64,000 nucleotides of DNA from Sphaerolaimus hirsutus. Lineage: Eukaryota; Nematoda; Chromadorea; Monhysterida; Sphaerolaimidae. Below are positions 49,701-61,200 of this stretch, in pieces; positions within the stretch are counted from its first letter, which is position 1, and the number at the start of each line of letters is the position of its first letter. Location: positions 24,700,352-24,764,351 of the forward strand of contig OZ038453.1 of NCBI GenBank assembly GCA_964036195.1. The letters are read 5' to 3'. The notes under the pieces are model-generated. The model saw only the letters and a program-made list of their open reading frames with translations. It did not search any database and was not told the origin of the DNA. The position numbers and the translations under genes were made by a program.

Positions 49701-50344
49701 TGTATCATACTTTTGTTCTTGTCAAACCAGCTTTGCACACATTTGAGTTCACCAGAATGAGATATCCGTCAACTAAAACCGATGGAAATCAAAAGTAACT
49801 CACTCTGGTAAACCCAATCGCGTTCAAAGCTGAGTTTTCGAAGTTTCGGTTTTCAACTGCTTGTAAAATACTATTAGGTTGTAAACTAATGAAGTGTCTT
49901 TTTTCGCCATCTCCACCTATACAATTTCGAGAGAACTGCACGCTAAGGATGCTTCAATGCAAAAGATAGGAGGCACAATCGCAGGCCTCATTGTGCCCAA
50001 TTCGTGTGTGTTTTTGCACACAATGCAGTCACTATTTATTAGTACAAATGCCCTTTACAAACACGATCCACAATCTTGACAAACAGGGTTAGTAGATGGC
50101 AAAGTTGCTTCCCAAGAATGCAATTGCACATGTATAGGGGGTTGACTTGAGTTTTTAGGGGCTGAGTTTACAATTCAGGGTTGAGTTGATGGGTGTTTAT
50201 AAATTAGGGTTGAGTTGACAGAAGTTTAAAAATAAGGGGCTGTTGACACAAGTTCACAAATTAGAGGCCGAGTTTATGGGAGTTGAGTTGATGGGTGTTT
50301 GCCAAATTAGGGGCTGAGTTTATGGGAGTTAACAATAACATTAC

Positions 50345-52790
50345 CATAATCCTTAAGTGAGGCCCCCGGGGCTAAAAAATATAAATTGTGATATAATGCA
50401 TTTGTGGGTTACTGATTACAATGATTTGAAATATGCACTCCATTCTGACAGTACATTACAATAACCCTGAAATTGAACCCAAAATGGGGCCAAAACTTTC
50501 AAATTGTGAAATGATGCATTGTGGGTTTCTAATTGCACTGATTTGATATATAATGCACTCCATTTTGACACTACATTACCATAATCCTTAAGTGAGGCCC
50601 CCGGGGCTAAAAAATATAAATTGTGATATAATGCATTTGTGGGTTACTGATTACAATGATTTGAAATATGCACTCCATTCTGACAGTACATTACAATAAC
50701 CCTGAAATTGAACCCAAAATGGGGCCAAAACTTTCAAATTGTGAAATGATGCATTGTGGGTTTCTAATTGCACTGATTTGATATATAATGCACTCCATTT
50801 TGACACTACATTACCATAACCCTGAAAATGAACCACTGGGGCCAAAATGCTTCAATTTGTGAAATGATGCAATTTTGGGTTTCTGATTGCACTGATTTCA
50901 AATTTAGGTTTCTGATTGCACTGATTTGATATATGCACTCCATTGACACTACATTACCATAACCTGTTAATGAACCCATGGGGCCAAATACTTTCAATTT
51001 GAGAAATGATGCATTTTCGGGTTTCTGATTGCACTCATTTGAAATATGCACTTCATTTTGACACTACATTACCATAACCCTGAAAATGAACCACTGGGGC
51101 CAAAAACTTTCAATTTGTGAAATGATGCATTTTTGGGTTTCTGATTGCACTGATTTCAAATTTGGGTTTCTGATTGCACTGATTTGATACATGCACTCCA
51201 TTTTGACACTACATTACCATAACCCTCAAAATGGACCCATGGGGTTAAATACTTTCAATTTGAGAAATGATGCATTTTCAGGTTTCTGATTGCACTCATT
51301 TGAAATATGCACTTCATTTTGACACTACATTACCATAACCCTAAAATGAACCCCCTGGGCCAAAAACTTTCAAACCATAAAATGATGGATTTGTGGGTTT
51401 CTGAGTGTAGCGATTTCAAATATGCCCAGGGCTTAAAAAATTAGAAATTGTGAAATGATTCAATGTGGGTTTCTAATTGCACTGATTTGAAATATGCACT
51501 CTGTTTTGACACTACATAACCCTGAAAACTACATAACCATAACCCTGAAAATGAACCTCTGGAGCCAAAAACTTTCAATTTGTGAAATCATTCATTTTTG
51601 GGTTTCTGATTGCACTGATTTCAAATTTGGGTCTCTGATTGCACCAATTTGATATATGCACTCCATTTTGACACTACATTACCATAACCCTAAAAATGAA
51701 CCCATGGGGCCAAATACTTTCAATTTGAGAAATGATGCATTTTCGGGTTTCTGATAGCACTCATTTGAAATATGCACTTCATTTTGAAACTACATCACCA
51801 TAACCCTAAAAATGAACCCCCTGGGCCAAAAACTTTCAAACCATAAAATGATGGATTTGTGGGTTTCTGAGTGTAGCAATTTCAAATATGCCCAGGGCTT
51901 AAAAAATTAGAAATTGTGAAATGATTTGATGTGGGTTTCTAATTTCACTGATTTGAAATATGCAATCCATTTTGACACTACATAACCCTGAAAACTACAT
52001 AACCATAACCCTGAAAATGAACCTCTGGAGCCAAAAACTTTCAATTTGTGAAATCATAAATTTTCAGGTTTCTGATTTCACTCATTTGAAATATGCACTT
52101 CATTTTGACACTACATTACCATAACCATAAAAATGAACCCCCTAAGCCAAAAACTTTCAAATCATAAAATGATGCATTTGTGGGTTTCTGATTGTAGTGA
52201 TTTCAAATATGCACTCCATTTTGACACTACATTACTAAAACCCTGAAATTGAACCCCTAGACCCAAAAATTTCTTATTGTGAAATGATGCATTTTGCAGG
52301 TTTCTAATTGCACTGATTTGAAATGACTCAATTTCAACTCTACATTACTGTAAGCCTTAAATTGAACCCATGGGGTAATAAATTAGAAATTGTGAAATGA
52401 TGCATTTGTGGCTTTTTGATTGCCTTGATTTGAAATATGCACTTCATTTTGACACTGCATTACCCTAACCCTGAAAATGAACCCCCAGGGCCAAAAATTT
52501 TCAAATCATGAAATGATGTGTTTGTGGGTTTCTGATTGTAGCGATTTCAAATATGCACTCCATTTTGACACCACATTACTAAAACCCTGATAATGAACCC
52601 CTGGGCACAAAAACTTTCAATTTGTGAAATGATGCATTTGTGGGTTTTTTATTGCAGTGATTTGAAATGTGCACTCCATTTCTACTCTACATTACCATAA
52701 CTTTTTAAGTCTAACCCCTGGGGCTAAAAAATTGAAAATTGTGAATTGATGCATTTGTGGATTTATGATAGTGATTTTTTGAAATATTCA
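50345..52790. repeat. Satellite array, unit roughly 110-125 bp
   Basis: About twenty degenerate units, each with GAACCCxxGGGxCAAAAACT, TTGTGAAATGATGCATT, GGGTTTCTGATTGCACTGAT, ATATGCACTCCATTTTGACA and CTACATTACCATAACCCTGA. The first two double-units, 50346-50580 and 50581-50815, are identical by eye over 235 bp, so turnover is recent. 50110-50340 holds a simpler lead-in of GGGGCTGAGTTTA / GGGTTGAGTTGA words. Confidence 0.85.
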
Positions 52791-52795
52791 TACCA

Positions 52796-53819
52796 TTTTC
52801 CAAATTAGGGGCTGAGTTTACAGGAGTTTCCAAACTAGGGGCTGTGTTTACAGGATTTAGAGGGGGTCCCCATGGGGTGCCATTTTTGGGGGGTCTCCAG
52901 GGGGTGCCATTTTCTGGAGGTACATATGGGGGTGCCATTTCAAGGGGGTCCACATGGGATGCCATTTTTTGGGTGGTCCCCAGGGGTGCCATTTTTTGGT
53001 GGTCCTCAGGGGGTGCTATATTTTTTTTTGCGGGGGGTCCATAGGGGGTGCCATTTTGGGGGGGGGGGGGGTCCCCAGGGGGGTGCCATTTTTGGAGAGT
53101 CCCCAGGGGGAGCCAACTTTGGGTGGGTCCCCAGGGGGTGCCATTTTTGTGGGGGTTCCTAGGGGGTGCCATGTTTGGGGGGTCCCCAGGGGGTGCTATT
53201 TTTGGGGGGTCCCAAGGGGGTGCCATTTTTGGGGGGTCCCTAAGGGGTGCCATTTTTTGGTGGTCCTCAGGGGGTGCCATATTTCTGGGGCCCTAGGGGG
53301 TCCCATTTTTGGGCGGTTCCCAGGGGGTGCCACTTTTGGGGGGTTCCCCGGGGGGTGCCATTTGGAGGGGGGTCCCCATTGGGGTGTCAGTTTTTGCAAG
53401 CCTCTGAGAAGTGGGTACCTATAGCAGGATTCTCTCCAACCTTCAGTTGGGTTTTGTAGAGTCCCCAGGGGGAGCCAACTTTGGGTGGGTCCCCAGGGGG
53501 TGCCATTTTTGTGGGGGTTCCTAGGGGGTGCCATGTTTGGGGGGTCCCCAGGGGGTGCTATTTTTGGGGGGTCCCAAGGGGGTGCCATTTTTGGGGGGTC
53601 CCTAAGGGGTGCCATTTTTTGGTGGTCCTCAGGGGGTGCCATATTTGTGGGGCCCTAGGGGGTCCCATTTTTGGGCGGTTCCCAGGGGGTGCCACTTTTC
53701 GGAGGTTCCCCAGGGGGTCCCATTTGGAGGGGGGTCCCCATTGGGGTGTCAGTTTTTGCAAGCCTCTGAGTAGTGGGTACCTATAGCAGGATTCTCTCCA
53801 ACCTTCAGTTGGGTTTTGT
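52796..53819. repeat. G-rich minisatellite with a 362-bp higher-order unit
   Basis: The basic unit is about 28-30 bp: GGGGTCCCCAGGGGGTGCCA plus TTTTTGG. 53096-53457 and 53458-53819 are two near-identical 362-bp blocks, each ending with about 80 bp of unique sequence (AGCCTCTGAG...CAGTTGGGTTTTGT). The Met-Ala-Pro-Pro or Gly-Gly-rich frames across it on both strands are repeat translations, not genes. Confidence 0.88.
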
Positions 53820-54229
53820 GGTTCTCTACAATTTATACCACAAGGATTTACAAACACAAAAAGAACAGCAAAGCACAAATGTAACCAATTGAAGATTACA
53901 ACAAAGTTTGACACCTTGCAAAAACCACACTATCATATCACAAAACCTATACCACACAGAATGCACACTGCACACCATCATACCAAATCGCAAACTGTCT
54001 ACATTTTACTACCGAGTTTCATGCCCAACCATTTTACAGAAGTTTACAAAAATCCATTCCAAAACATTGCATCTTTGGTATTGGTCTTGTTATTGTTGGT
54101 AGATTACATACCGCATTTCAAAACACATGCCTAGCATGTGGGCAAACTTAACTAAAGTATCATATTTTCTCCAATGGTATTAATTGTAGAGAACCACAAA
54201 ACCCGACCGAAGGTCGGAGAGAATCCTGC
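53786..54229. repeat. Inverted repeat flanking a 330-bp insert
   Basis: The left arm 53786-53840 (GCAGGATTCTCTCCAACCTT onward) has its complement at 54172-54229 (ending AGAGAATCCTGC). The left arm is also the end of the 362-bp block, so the right arm is a third, inverted copy of that end. The insert is A/C-rich and non-coding. Confidence 0.75.
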
Positions 54230-54244
54230 TAGTCTCATACAATT

Positions 54245-55320
54245 ATACATTTGTGCTTTCCATTGTGTTGTACGTTGACCGATTTTGATGCCATTTGAGT
54301 GTGTTGTGGTTTGGGGTCTGGCCTATGATGAAATGTTTTTGTTTGCTCAAATAATCCCCCATTCCCGAGATAAGGGGGGTCTATAAAAAGGTGGTCATTT
54401 TACGTGGCCAATATGCACATTGACTTTGAAGCTTAATAACTCAGCCATTTCTGGGCCGATTCGGATCGTTCAACACTTAAAATAACCAGGACAATCCGCA
54501 GATTCAATTTTTGTGGTCGAGTTAGTGATGTCTGAACATGAGAAATAATCGTAATAATAATTTTTCAAGACCATTTTTTTGAAGTTGCTATCATATACTA
54601 TAGACAAAAAGAATAAATCTGGCCCAAAAATCATTTCAATATCTCTCTCCAGTCAAAAGTTATATCACTTTAAACATTCGCCTCCCAACAATAAATAGAA
54701 AAATCTGCATGACGAGCAAATGCATGTGACTTCAGAAATCCATATCTCGGCCATTTCTCAGCCAATTTCCACCAATGAACACTTAAAATGATCAGAAAAA
54801 CCTGTAAGTTTCATTTTTATGCTCAGGTTATCTGTATTCATCGTTCTTGATTAGTTATTTACATGTATGGGAGGCGGAAGTTTAAAGTTCTATTACTTTT
54901 GATTGGAAAGAGATATTGAAATAATTTTTTTGGTATATGAATCCCCATTGTCTAAAGTATATGATAGCATGTTTAGAAAAATTTATTTTTGGTGTTTAAA
55001 AACTGGGTCAAATCGGCATACGTAATTTAGACATCACTAATCCGACCACAAAAATGGAATCTACAGGTTGTGCTGATCATTTTAAGTGTCAAACGATCCA
55101 AATTGGCTCAGAAATGGCTGAGTGCATAAGGTTCAAAGTGAATGTGTAGATCGGCCATGCAAAATGACCACCTTTTTATAGACCCCCCTTATCTCGGGAC
55201 TGGGGGATTATTCGAGGAAACAAAAACATTTCATCATAGGCCAGACCCCAAACCACAACATACTCAAATGGCATCAAAATCGGTCAACGTACAAAAGAAT
55301 GTGGGATGCACAAATGTATA
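54245..55320. repeat. Foldback element with ~430-bp arms
   Basis: The left arm (about 54245-54675) and right arm (about 54885-55320) are complementary: for example CCCGAGATAAGGGGGGTCTA at 54363 against TAGACCCCCCTTATCTCGGG at 55179. The loop of about 200 bp includes a partial repeat of the arm's inner part. No protein is coded. Confidence 0.8.
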
Positions 55321-56235
55321 TTTGTATGAAATCGAAAAAAGACACTTCATTAGTTTACAACCTAATATAATGACAAATTTCAAACTCAAACGACCTATAT
55401 ATAAAATACCTAGAAACAAAATCTCTCAATCTGAGCTTTACATTTTAATAAAAATCATAAAAATGGCAGTGAAGTAACTTGAAAGATAAAACAAAACCGG
55501 GTAAACTGCTAGGCATCAAAAAGTGAGATGAAAAAAACTGAAATCTGGCGATGTGCCAAAATTTTGAAATAAACAAAATGTCAAAGTTAACACCACTATC
55601 GTTCACAGTGTCTCAAAACTAACTTTACACGTGTAAACTAACCACTGAAAAGTCACCTGAGCAATTTTTGCTGATGCTTATTATAATAAACTTGGGATGA
55701 TATGAACCGCTTACTTCGTTAACACAAAGTCCGTGGCGGTACAAAGTTTAAAAAGCTTAAAAAGCTGATTGCGATCGGTCAGTTACCGGACTATTTCAGT
55801 TGTACCTTTGAATATAAGTTTCACATAGTTATGTTTCGGTGTCACTGAAAAATGATAGAATCAACTAATTTGGGTCCGATAAACCGAAATCTGGTGCATT
55901 TACATCGGGTAAATAAAAAGTACTTTCAATTTCATCAAAAGTTCGCCGCCGCGATAGTTTTCTGTCAGATTTTTATCATAATCTGTAAGATTTTCTAACG
56001 TGGCGTCATAGAAAAAAAATAATAAAAAAATCAGAAAATCGAAGTGATGCGGCGCGTTTATAATACTTACTCACCCCGGCTAGCTCCGCCTACCGCTGTG
56101 GCTTGGGGAAACTCTTTGTTTTGTTTGTTATAAATATGACCATAATCCCCTACTGTTCATTTGGAATGGTTTACGCTGCATTGCCTTGACGTTTGTATTT
56201 GAGGGGTCGGATCGGCATAGATCAAAGGCCCTACT

Positions 56236-56545
56236 GTGTTTATGCCATCTTTTATGTGAGGACTAGCACACCTAGCATAGTTCAGATGGGTTATGATAGG
56301 TTTTCATAATAAGTGTGATGTCCACCGAGTATACCAGATTGTATGCACATAATTGCACATAACTTTTTTATTTTTGGTATTTTATGTTTAATTACAAAAG
56401 CGACATGTGCGCTGTATTCTGCAGACAAATCCCTTTCAGATAAAACTTATTTGAACAGAATCCGACCAGAAATAAAAAAGTTATGTGCGATTATGTGCCA
56501 TTATAAATTCTTACCCCACATCAACATCGACAGGTGATAATCCCA
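56236..56545. repeat. Dispersed repeat followed by a small palindrome
   Basis: 56262-56335 (GCACACCTAG...GTGATGTCCACCGAGTATA) is similar to the sequence around 60066-60230, where it is split by a family B element. 56345-56503 is a palindrome with arms ACATAATTGCACATAACTTT and complement. Confidence 0.6.
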
Positions 56546-56549
56546 CAAT

Positions 56550-58278
56550 ATCCATGCCACATGCTTCATTCCCCTTTATGCGTGCCGCGTGTGTCCAATT
56601 AACACGTGCATACGGCGCAAACAAATGGTCAAAAGTTACAGCAGAAGGGGATTATAGGGTTTGCTCTCGGTTTGGCGCGTAGCATATCGCGGAGCGTACT
56701 TATGCCGCGTGCTCATGCGTCGCAGTGTTATTTCGTCGCAGCGGCTATTAGTCTTTGAGGATTTTTGGCTTGGGGAATCATTGGATACATGTGATTTGCA
56801 ATTTTTTGTCTCATACAATTTATTTGTATTCATGGATTTATTGAGTAACAATTTTACTCAAAGATGCTATCTATGTAATTATATGTAACATATGTGTAAA
56901 AATATATGTGTAAATTGTCATGGTACTGATATTTTAAGCAAAAATTATCAGCGCTGTGTGTAATTTCGGGGCATATGAAATGGAGACGTGCTGAATTCTG
57001 ACAATCTGACTGTAAGTCATATTGGGACTGCGACGAAATGGCACGCGGCGGATCAGCCCGCGTCATACTACCCGGCGGCAAACTAAATCCACACCGATTA
57101 TAGATGCTGTACTGACCACATTAAAAACGCAAGGGCCACGCCGCACATTCGAAATTGAAAGTGTGCGCTCAAGTAAATGCAGACGTTGGGGGACTGAGTT
57201 TTTTGTGATGTGAGCACACATGGCGCAGTAAAGATGCGCAGGCTCGCATGGCGTCTGTTACAACAGCTGCAAAGAGTCACCCAAGCCACTTGAAAGCGTC
57301 TGTTTTCCTGGGGTGAGGAAGTATACCAATTCATGCGGCGCGTGTCCCGTTGCGGTTGATTACGACGATATTTTGGCTGCTTTGCGGCGGAAAAGGTTAC
57401 TTTCAATTTCGTCAATTAATTTTATACTAATTTATCAGCTGAAAATTGAAGGCATGTAATGGTATTTGGCATTGTGTCAGTTTTACCCTCAAAAACGCTT
57501 TTTGTGACGACAATGCCCAGGTACAATGACATACAATTCATCGGCATTCTTTTTACGATTTTTTTATCAAGTGGCAAAAAGTCGATTTGAATACCGTTTG
57601 TATTTTTGATTTGAATACCGTTTGTACTTTGCATAAACATACTTTACATACAAATTTGCCATATTTTCACAATTTTTTAGACTCTGCTTCGGCTTAGGCT
57701 TAGGTCTGAGTGCTTTGGTGATGCACTCATTCTCTGGGAGGAGGTACGAGTGTCACTTGGACCTAAGCCAATTATCAAACGAACGCTGACAAATTGTTTG
57801 CCGTTCAAGTTTTCCCACAAACAAATTTAAGTTTAATTTTGCAGATATTCACTGGCAGATATTCACTGGCATATTCACTGGGAATATTGCAAAGGCTGCG
57901 AGTGGCGCAATTTTTGCGAACGTCGCGAAATTTGAATAAAAAGGTGCATTTATTTATTATGTACATTTTGTACCATAAAAATTAGGCCATTGGAGGTGGT
58001 TTCATATTTACGAAATGTGCATAAGTGGCATGTTCGAAATAATCTATTTGTTTAAACGATCATTGGAACATCGTAAGGGAGAAAGTGACAATCAGAAGAA
58101 AAAAACACGAGTTTCATGTAAAATCCGAATCAATCATAAAAAGTAATATTCAATATTTTTATCCAGATTATTCTTTAAAAAGTATAAATCTAAATTTTTT
58201 AAACCAAACCCTCCAATTTTTTGACAAAATAAAATCACCCAGAAAATTTATCAAAATCCAAAAACAAATTTCGCAGCC
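56550..58278. other. Unassigned stretch upstream of the Flower-like gene
   Basis: 56570-57420 is richer in CG dinucleotides than its surroundings (CGCGGAGCGTACTTATGCCGCG, GGCACGCGGCGGATCAGCCC), with partly opposed TTTCGTCGCAG / CTGCGACGAAA words. Frames here are short and match no family I recognise. 57845-57890 has a small GATATTCACTGGCA tandem repeat. It may hold regulatory sequence, but nothing proves it. Confidence 0.35.
58183..58188 (+). promoter_or_regulatory. Possible TATA box of the Flower-like gene
   Basis: TATAAA about 90 nt before the ATG at 58279. The surrounding sequence is A/T-rich, so a chance match is quite possible. Confidence 0.2.
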
Positions 58279-61200
58279 ATGCAGCAGCAACAACAACCGG
58301 ATGCCGGTGCAGAACAAGCGCCGTTTTACGTTAAATGGGGCGCCAGAATTGTTGCTGTAGTGGGCGGGATTTGTGAGTTGAAGGGGGTGGGATTTTTTGG
58401 GTTCAATGAACGTACACACTAGTCAAGGCCGTATCCAGGGGGGGGCGGGGGGGGCTGCAGCCCACCCCTCGCGGGGCGAGACGAGAAAGTGACCGGAAAA
58501 TGCGACTTTTTTAACGTCAGCGTAAAAACTTTTGCGCGCATTCTTCACCGGACATAGGGTATTATCATCAGATTTGCTCCATGTGGCCGCAAATCATTAT
58601 AAATACACTCAATGTTGTGCTTTTTTCTGTTTTCTATATAAATTTACATACATATACAGCGTTCCATGGCGCTGACGCCAACGCCAATGGCGCCATGGCT
58701 TGGCGCCTACTAATGGCGCCATTCTGCCACTATGTAGCTAAAATTTTAGGGGGGGGGCTGAGCCCCCCCCCCCCCCCGCCGGCCTCCGTTAACAAGCAGC
58801 CCCCCCCCCGCTCAAAAATCCTGGATACGTCCCTGACACTAGTTGACAAGGACACCAAATGTCAACTGGTTCCCATCCCAATTGAAAGCTTGCTGACCAG
58901 CCGACGAACCACTTTCAAATGCAAAAGTGTTGAATCGCGTTGCAAATGAAGCTGTAGTGTCGAAAATACTGCGCTATGTACACGATGAGCATGAAATATG
59001 TCTGTATACAATAATGCGTAGTGTACTTTACTCGTCAGCAAGCTTTGAATTGGGGTGGGAACCAGTTGACTTTTGGTGTCCTTGTCAACCAGTGTGTAGG
59101 GCCATACATTCTGTCAAGGTAATTCGATGTCCCTATTTTTTGGATGTAATTCGTCAGTTGTCGATGCGGGATTTTTGTCATTTCATCGGAAATTATACCT
59201 CGCTGCAGCGACGTAGCCAGGATTTTTGAGCGGGGGGGGCGGATTGTATACGGAGCCCGGCGAACGGGGGGGGCGGCGCCCCCCCCCCCTAAAATTTTAC
59301 CCCTGTTGTAGGGGAATGGCGCCATGGTGGATAAGTAAAATGTAAATTTATAAATGGAAGTCAAAAACAATTTTTCTTCTTTTAAATGTTTTCTGCCACT
59401 TCAAAAAAATTTTTACCCCCCCCCCCACCAGGTGATTTAGCAACAAAAAAACTTTGAAAATCACGAAAACTTCACATAAATTCTTTCCCTTTTGCAGTGT
59501 GCATGGTTTTGGCGATATGGGTTATGTTCACTACCAGCGCCAGGTGTATTGTGATTGCCCTGTTGCAAGTGTAAGTTTTTTTTTGCAAGCTCGGCATTTG
59601 CATATGCAAAAGTGATATTGCAAAATTCAATTTTAAAATGTGGGTATACTCAGGGGACAGCACACCAGGGGTCTCCAGGATTTTGGCCCTCGCGGGGCTG
59701 GATAGATAGCAAATCGCTCCCCCGGAGGGACAGATAGCTGGAAAGGGGAATAAATCGCTAATAATCAGTTAAAAGTAGCCTAAAGTATGTATAAAATGGC
59801 TAAAAATCGGTATATAACCATGTATATAGCCAGAAAGCATGATTTTGAACGTGAAAAACTATAAAAAGGTGCGAAAATTAGTGATTTTGAGTGAAAGTTG
59901 GGGCAAAATTTCTCAAAAAGCACTCCAGATAGATAAATAGCTGAGCGATTTGGGGGGGGGGGTCTTTGGGGGTAGTAGCCAAAAATTTTGCTTCGGGATA
60001 GATAGATAGCTGGCCGATTTGGGGGGGGTCAGCATCCCCCCCAGCCCCCCCCTAGGAGACCCCTTCAGCACACCTAGTGTGAAATGATTTAATGAACAAA
60101 ACCGTGATAAATGTCTTTCTTCATTTTTCCATGGTAAACATGAAATATCATGAAAAACTGTTGAATTTTTTTTCATTATTCAGACAGGTTATGGCAGGCT
60201 TTCATACTAAGTATGATGTCCGCCGAGTATAAGCCATGTAGGATTTTTCTTCTTTTAAGCATGGGGCAATGAAGGATTATTTAAATCTTTGACAAAGCAA
60301 AAAATAATGTACATATTTTTCAGTCAAAAAAGTGAAAAAATTGGAAGTCCCTAAATATTTCGTCAAATTCACATAAATATAAGGATATGAGACTATTGTA
60401 GTCCCCTGTAGCTAAAGTAATGGGCTTACCCTCGCAGCATATAAGCCTTAACAAATAATTAGAGCCCAGCGGTGCGGGTAGGGTTCAAACGGGGTTGACT
60501 TTTCGGGATCGGGATCGGGATTGGTTTTGTGAGTGTTCGGGATCGGGATTGGCCGGGATTGGGGTCACGGGATCGGGATCGGGATTGGCATTTTTTCGGG
60601 ATCGGGATTGGGGTATTGGGATAGAGATGTTGGCCAATGTTTTGGCATCCACAGTTGTTCATAAAGGTCTAAAAACACTGTTGGATGCCAGAAACGTGGC
60701 ATAAAATGAACGCTGGGGGTTTGCGTTCACATTTTTGCATGCAAAAACGTCGTTTATTCGCGTTTCATAATTACCACTAATTTTTCCGGGATCGGGATCC
60801 CGGACTTTGGAGTTTCTCGGGATCGGGATCGGGATTTGAAAAGTTTCGGGATCGGGATCGGGACTGCTAAATCCCGGAATTTCACGGGATCCGGGATCGG
60901 GATCGGAATCCCGTTTGAACCCTAGGTGAGGGCGCTTGTGTACTACACGCGAGGCGCAGGTTCGATTCCCGCCTGTGGCAGTGCAATTTTTGCACTCTAA
61001 GTATGTACCAAGTATGCCGCCATTTTCCTTTCAAACACAAACTTATGCATATCTAAACGTCCGAGCTTGTCATTGTATTTAAAATACTTTTTTTCAACGA
61101 TTTTACAAAAAAAAACCCCAAAAATCCCCAATTTTCAGCGCGACCGGCTTTTTCGTCGTCGCATTGGAAGCTCCATTTCTATGTCAATTCATAGATTTCG

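Larger units (their letters stand above)
49874..55365. mobile_element. 5.5-kb structure bounded by identical mariner-like inverted repeats and TA
   Basis: The left end TTAGGTTGTAAACTAATGAA and onward, and the complement of the right end, are identical for at least 33 bp; both are flanked by TA (49872-49873 and 55366-55367). TTAGGTTG-type ends with a TA duplication are typical of mariner elements (known). No transposase frame is visible. The interior is satellite, G-rich minisatellite and foldback DNA. It may be one giant non-autonomous element, or two short mariner relics that trapped the interior. Confidence 0.65.

Noticed and set aside
50053..52800. CRISPR-like array (regular repeats)
   Set aside because: Units are about 110-125 bp with no spacer structure and lie in an animal genome; this is satellite DNA.
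52711..53914. Long Pro/Met/Ala-Pro or Gly/Cys-rich frames on both strands
   Set aside because: They translate the 28-30-bp GGGGTCCCCAGGGGGTGCCA minisatellite; both strands are open because the unit length is near a multiple of three and lacks stops.
60940..60995. Functional tRNA gene
   Set aside because: Only a B-box half is contiguous; the other half is separated by a 446-bp insertion and the position before the apparent anticodon is A instead of U.
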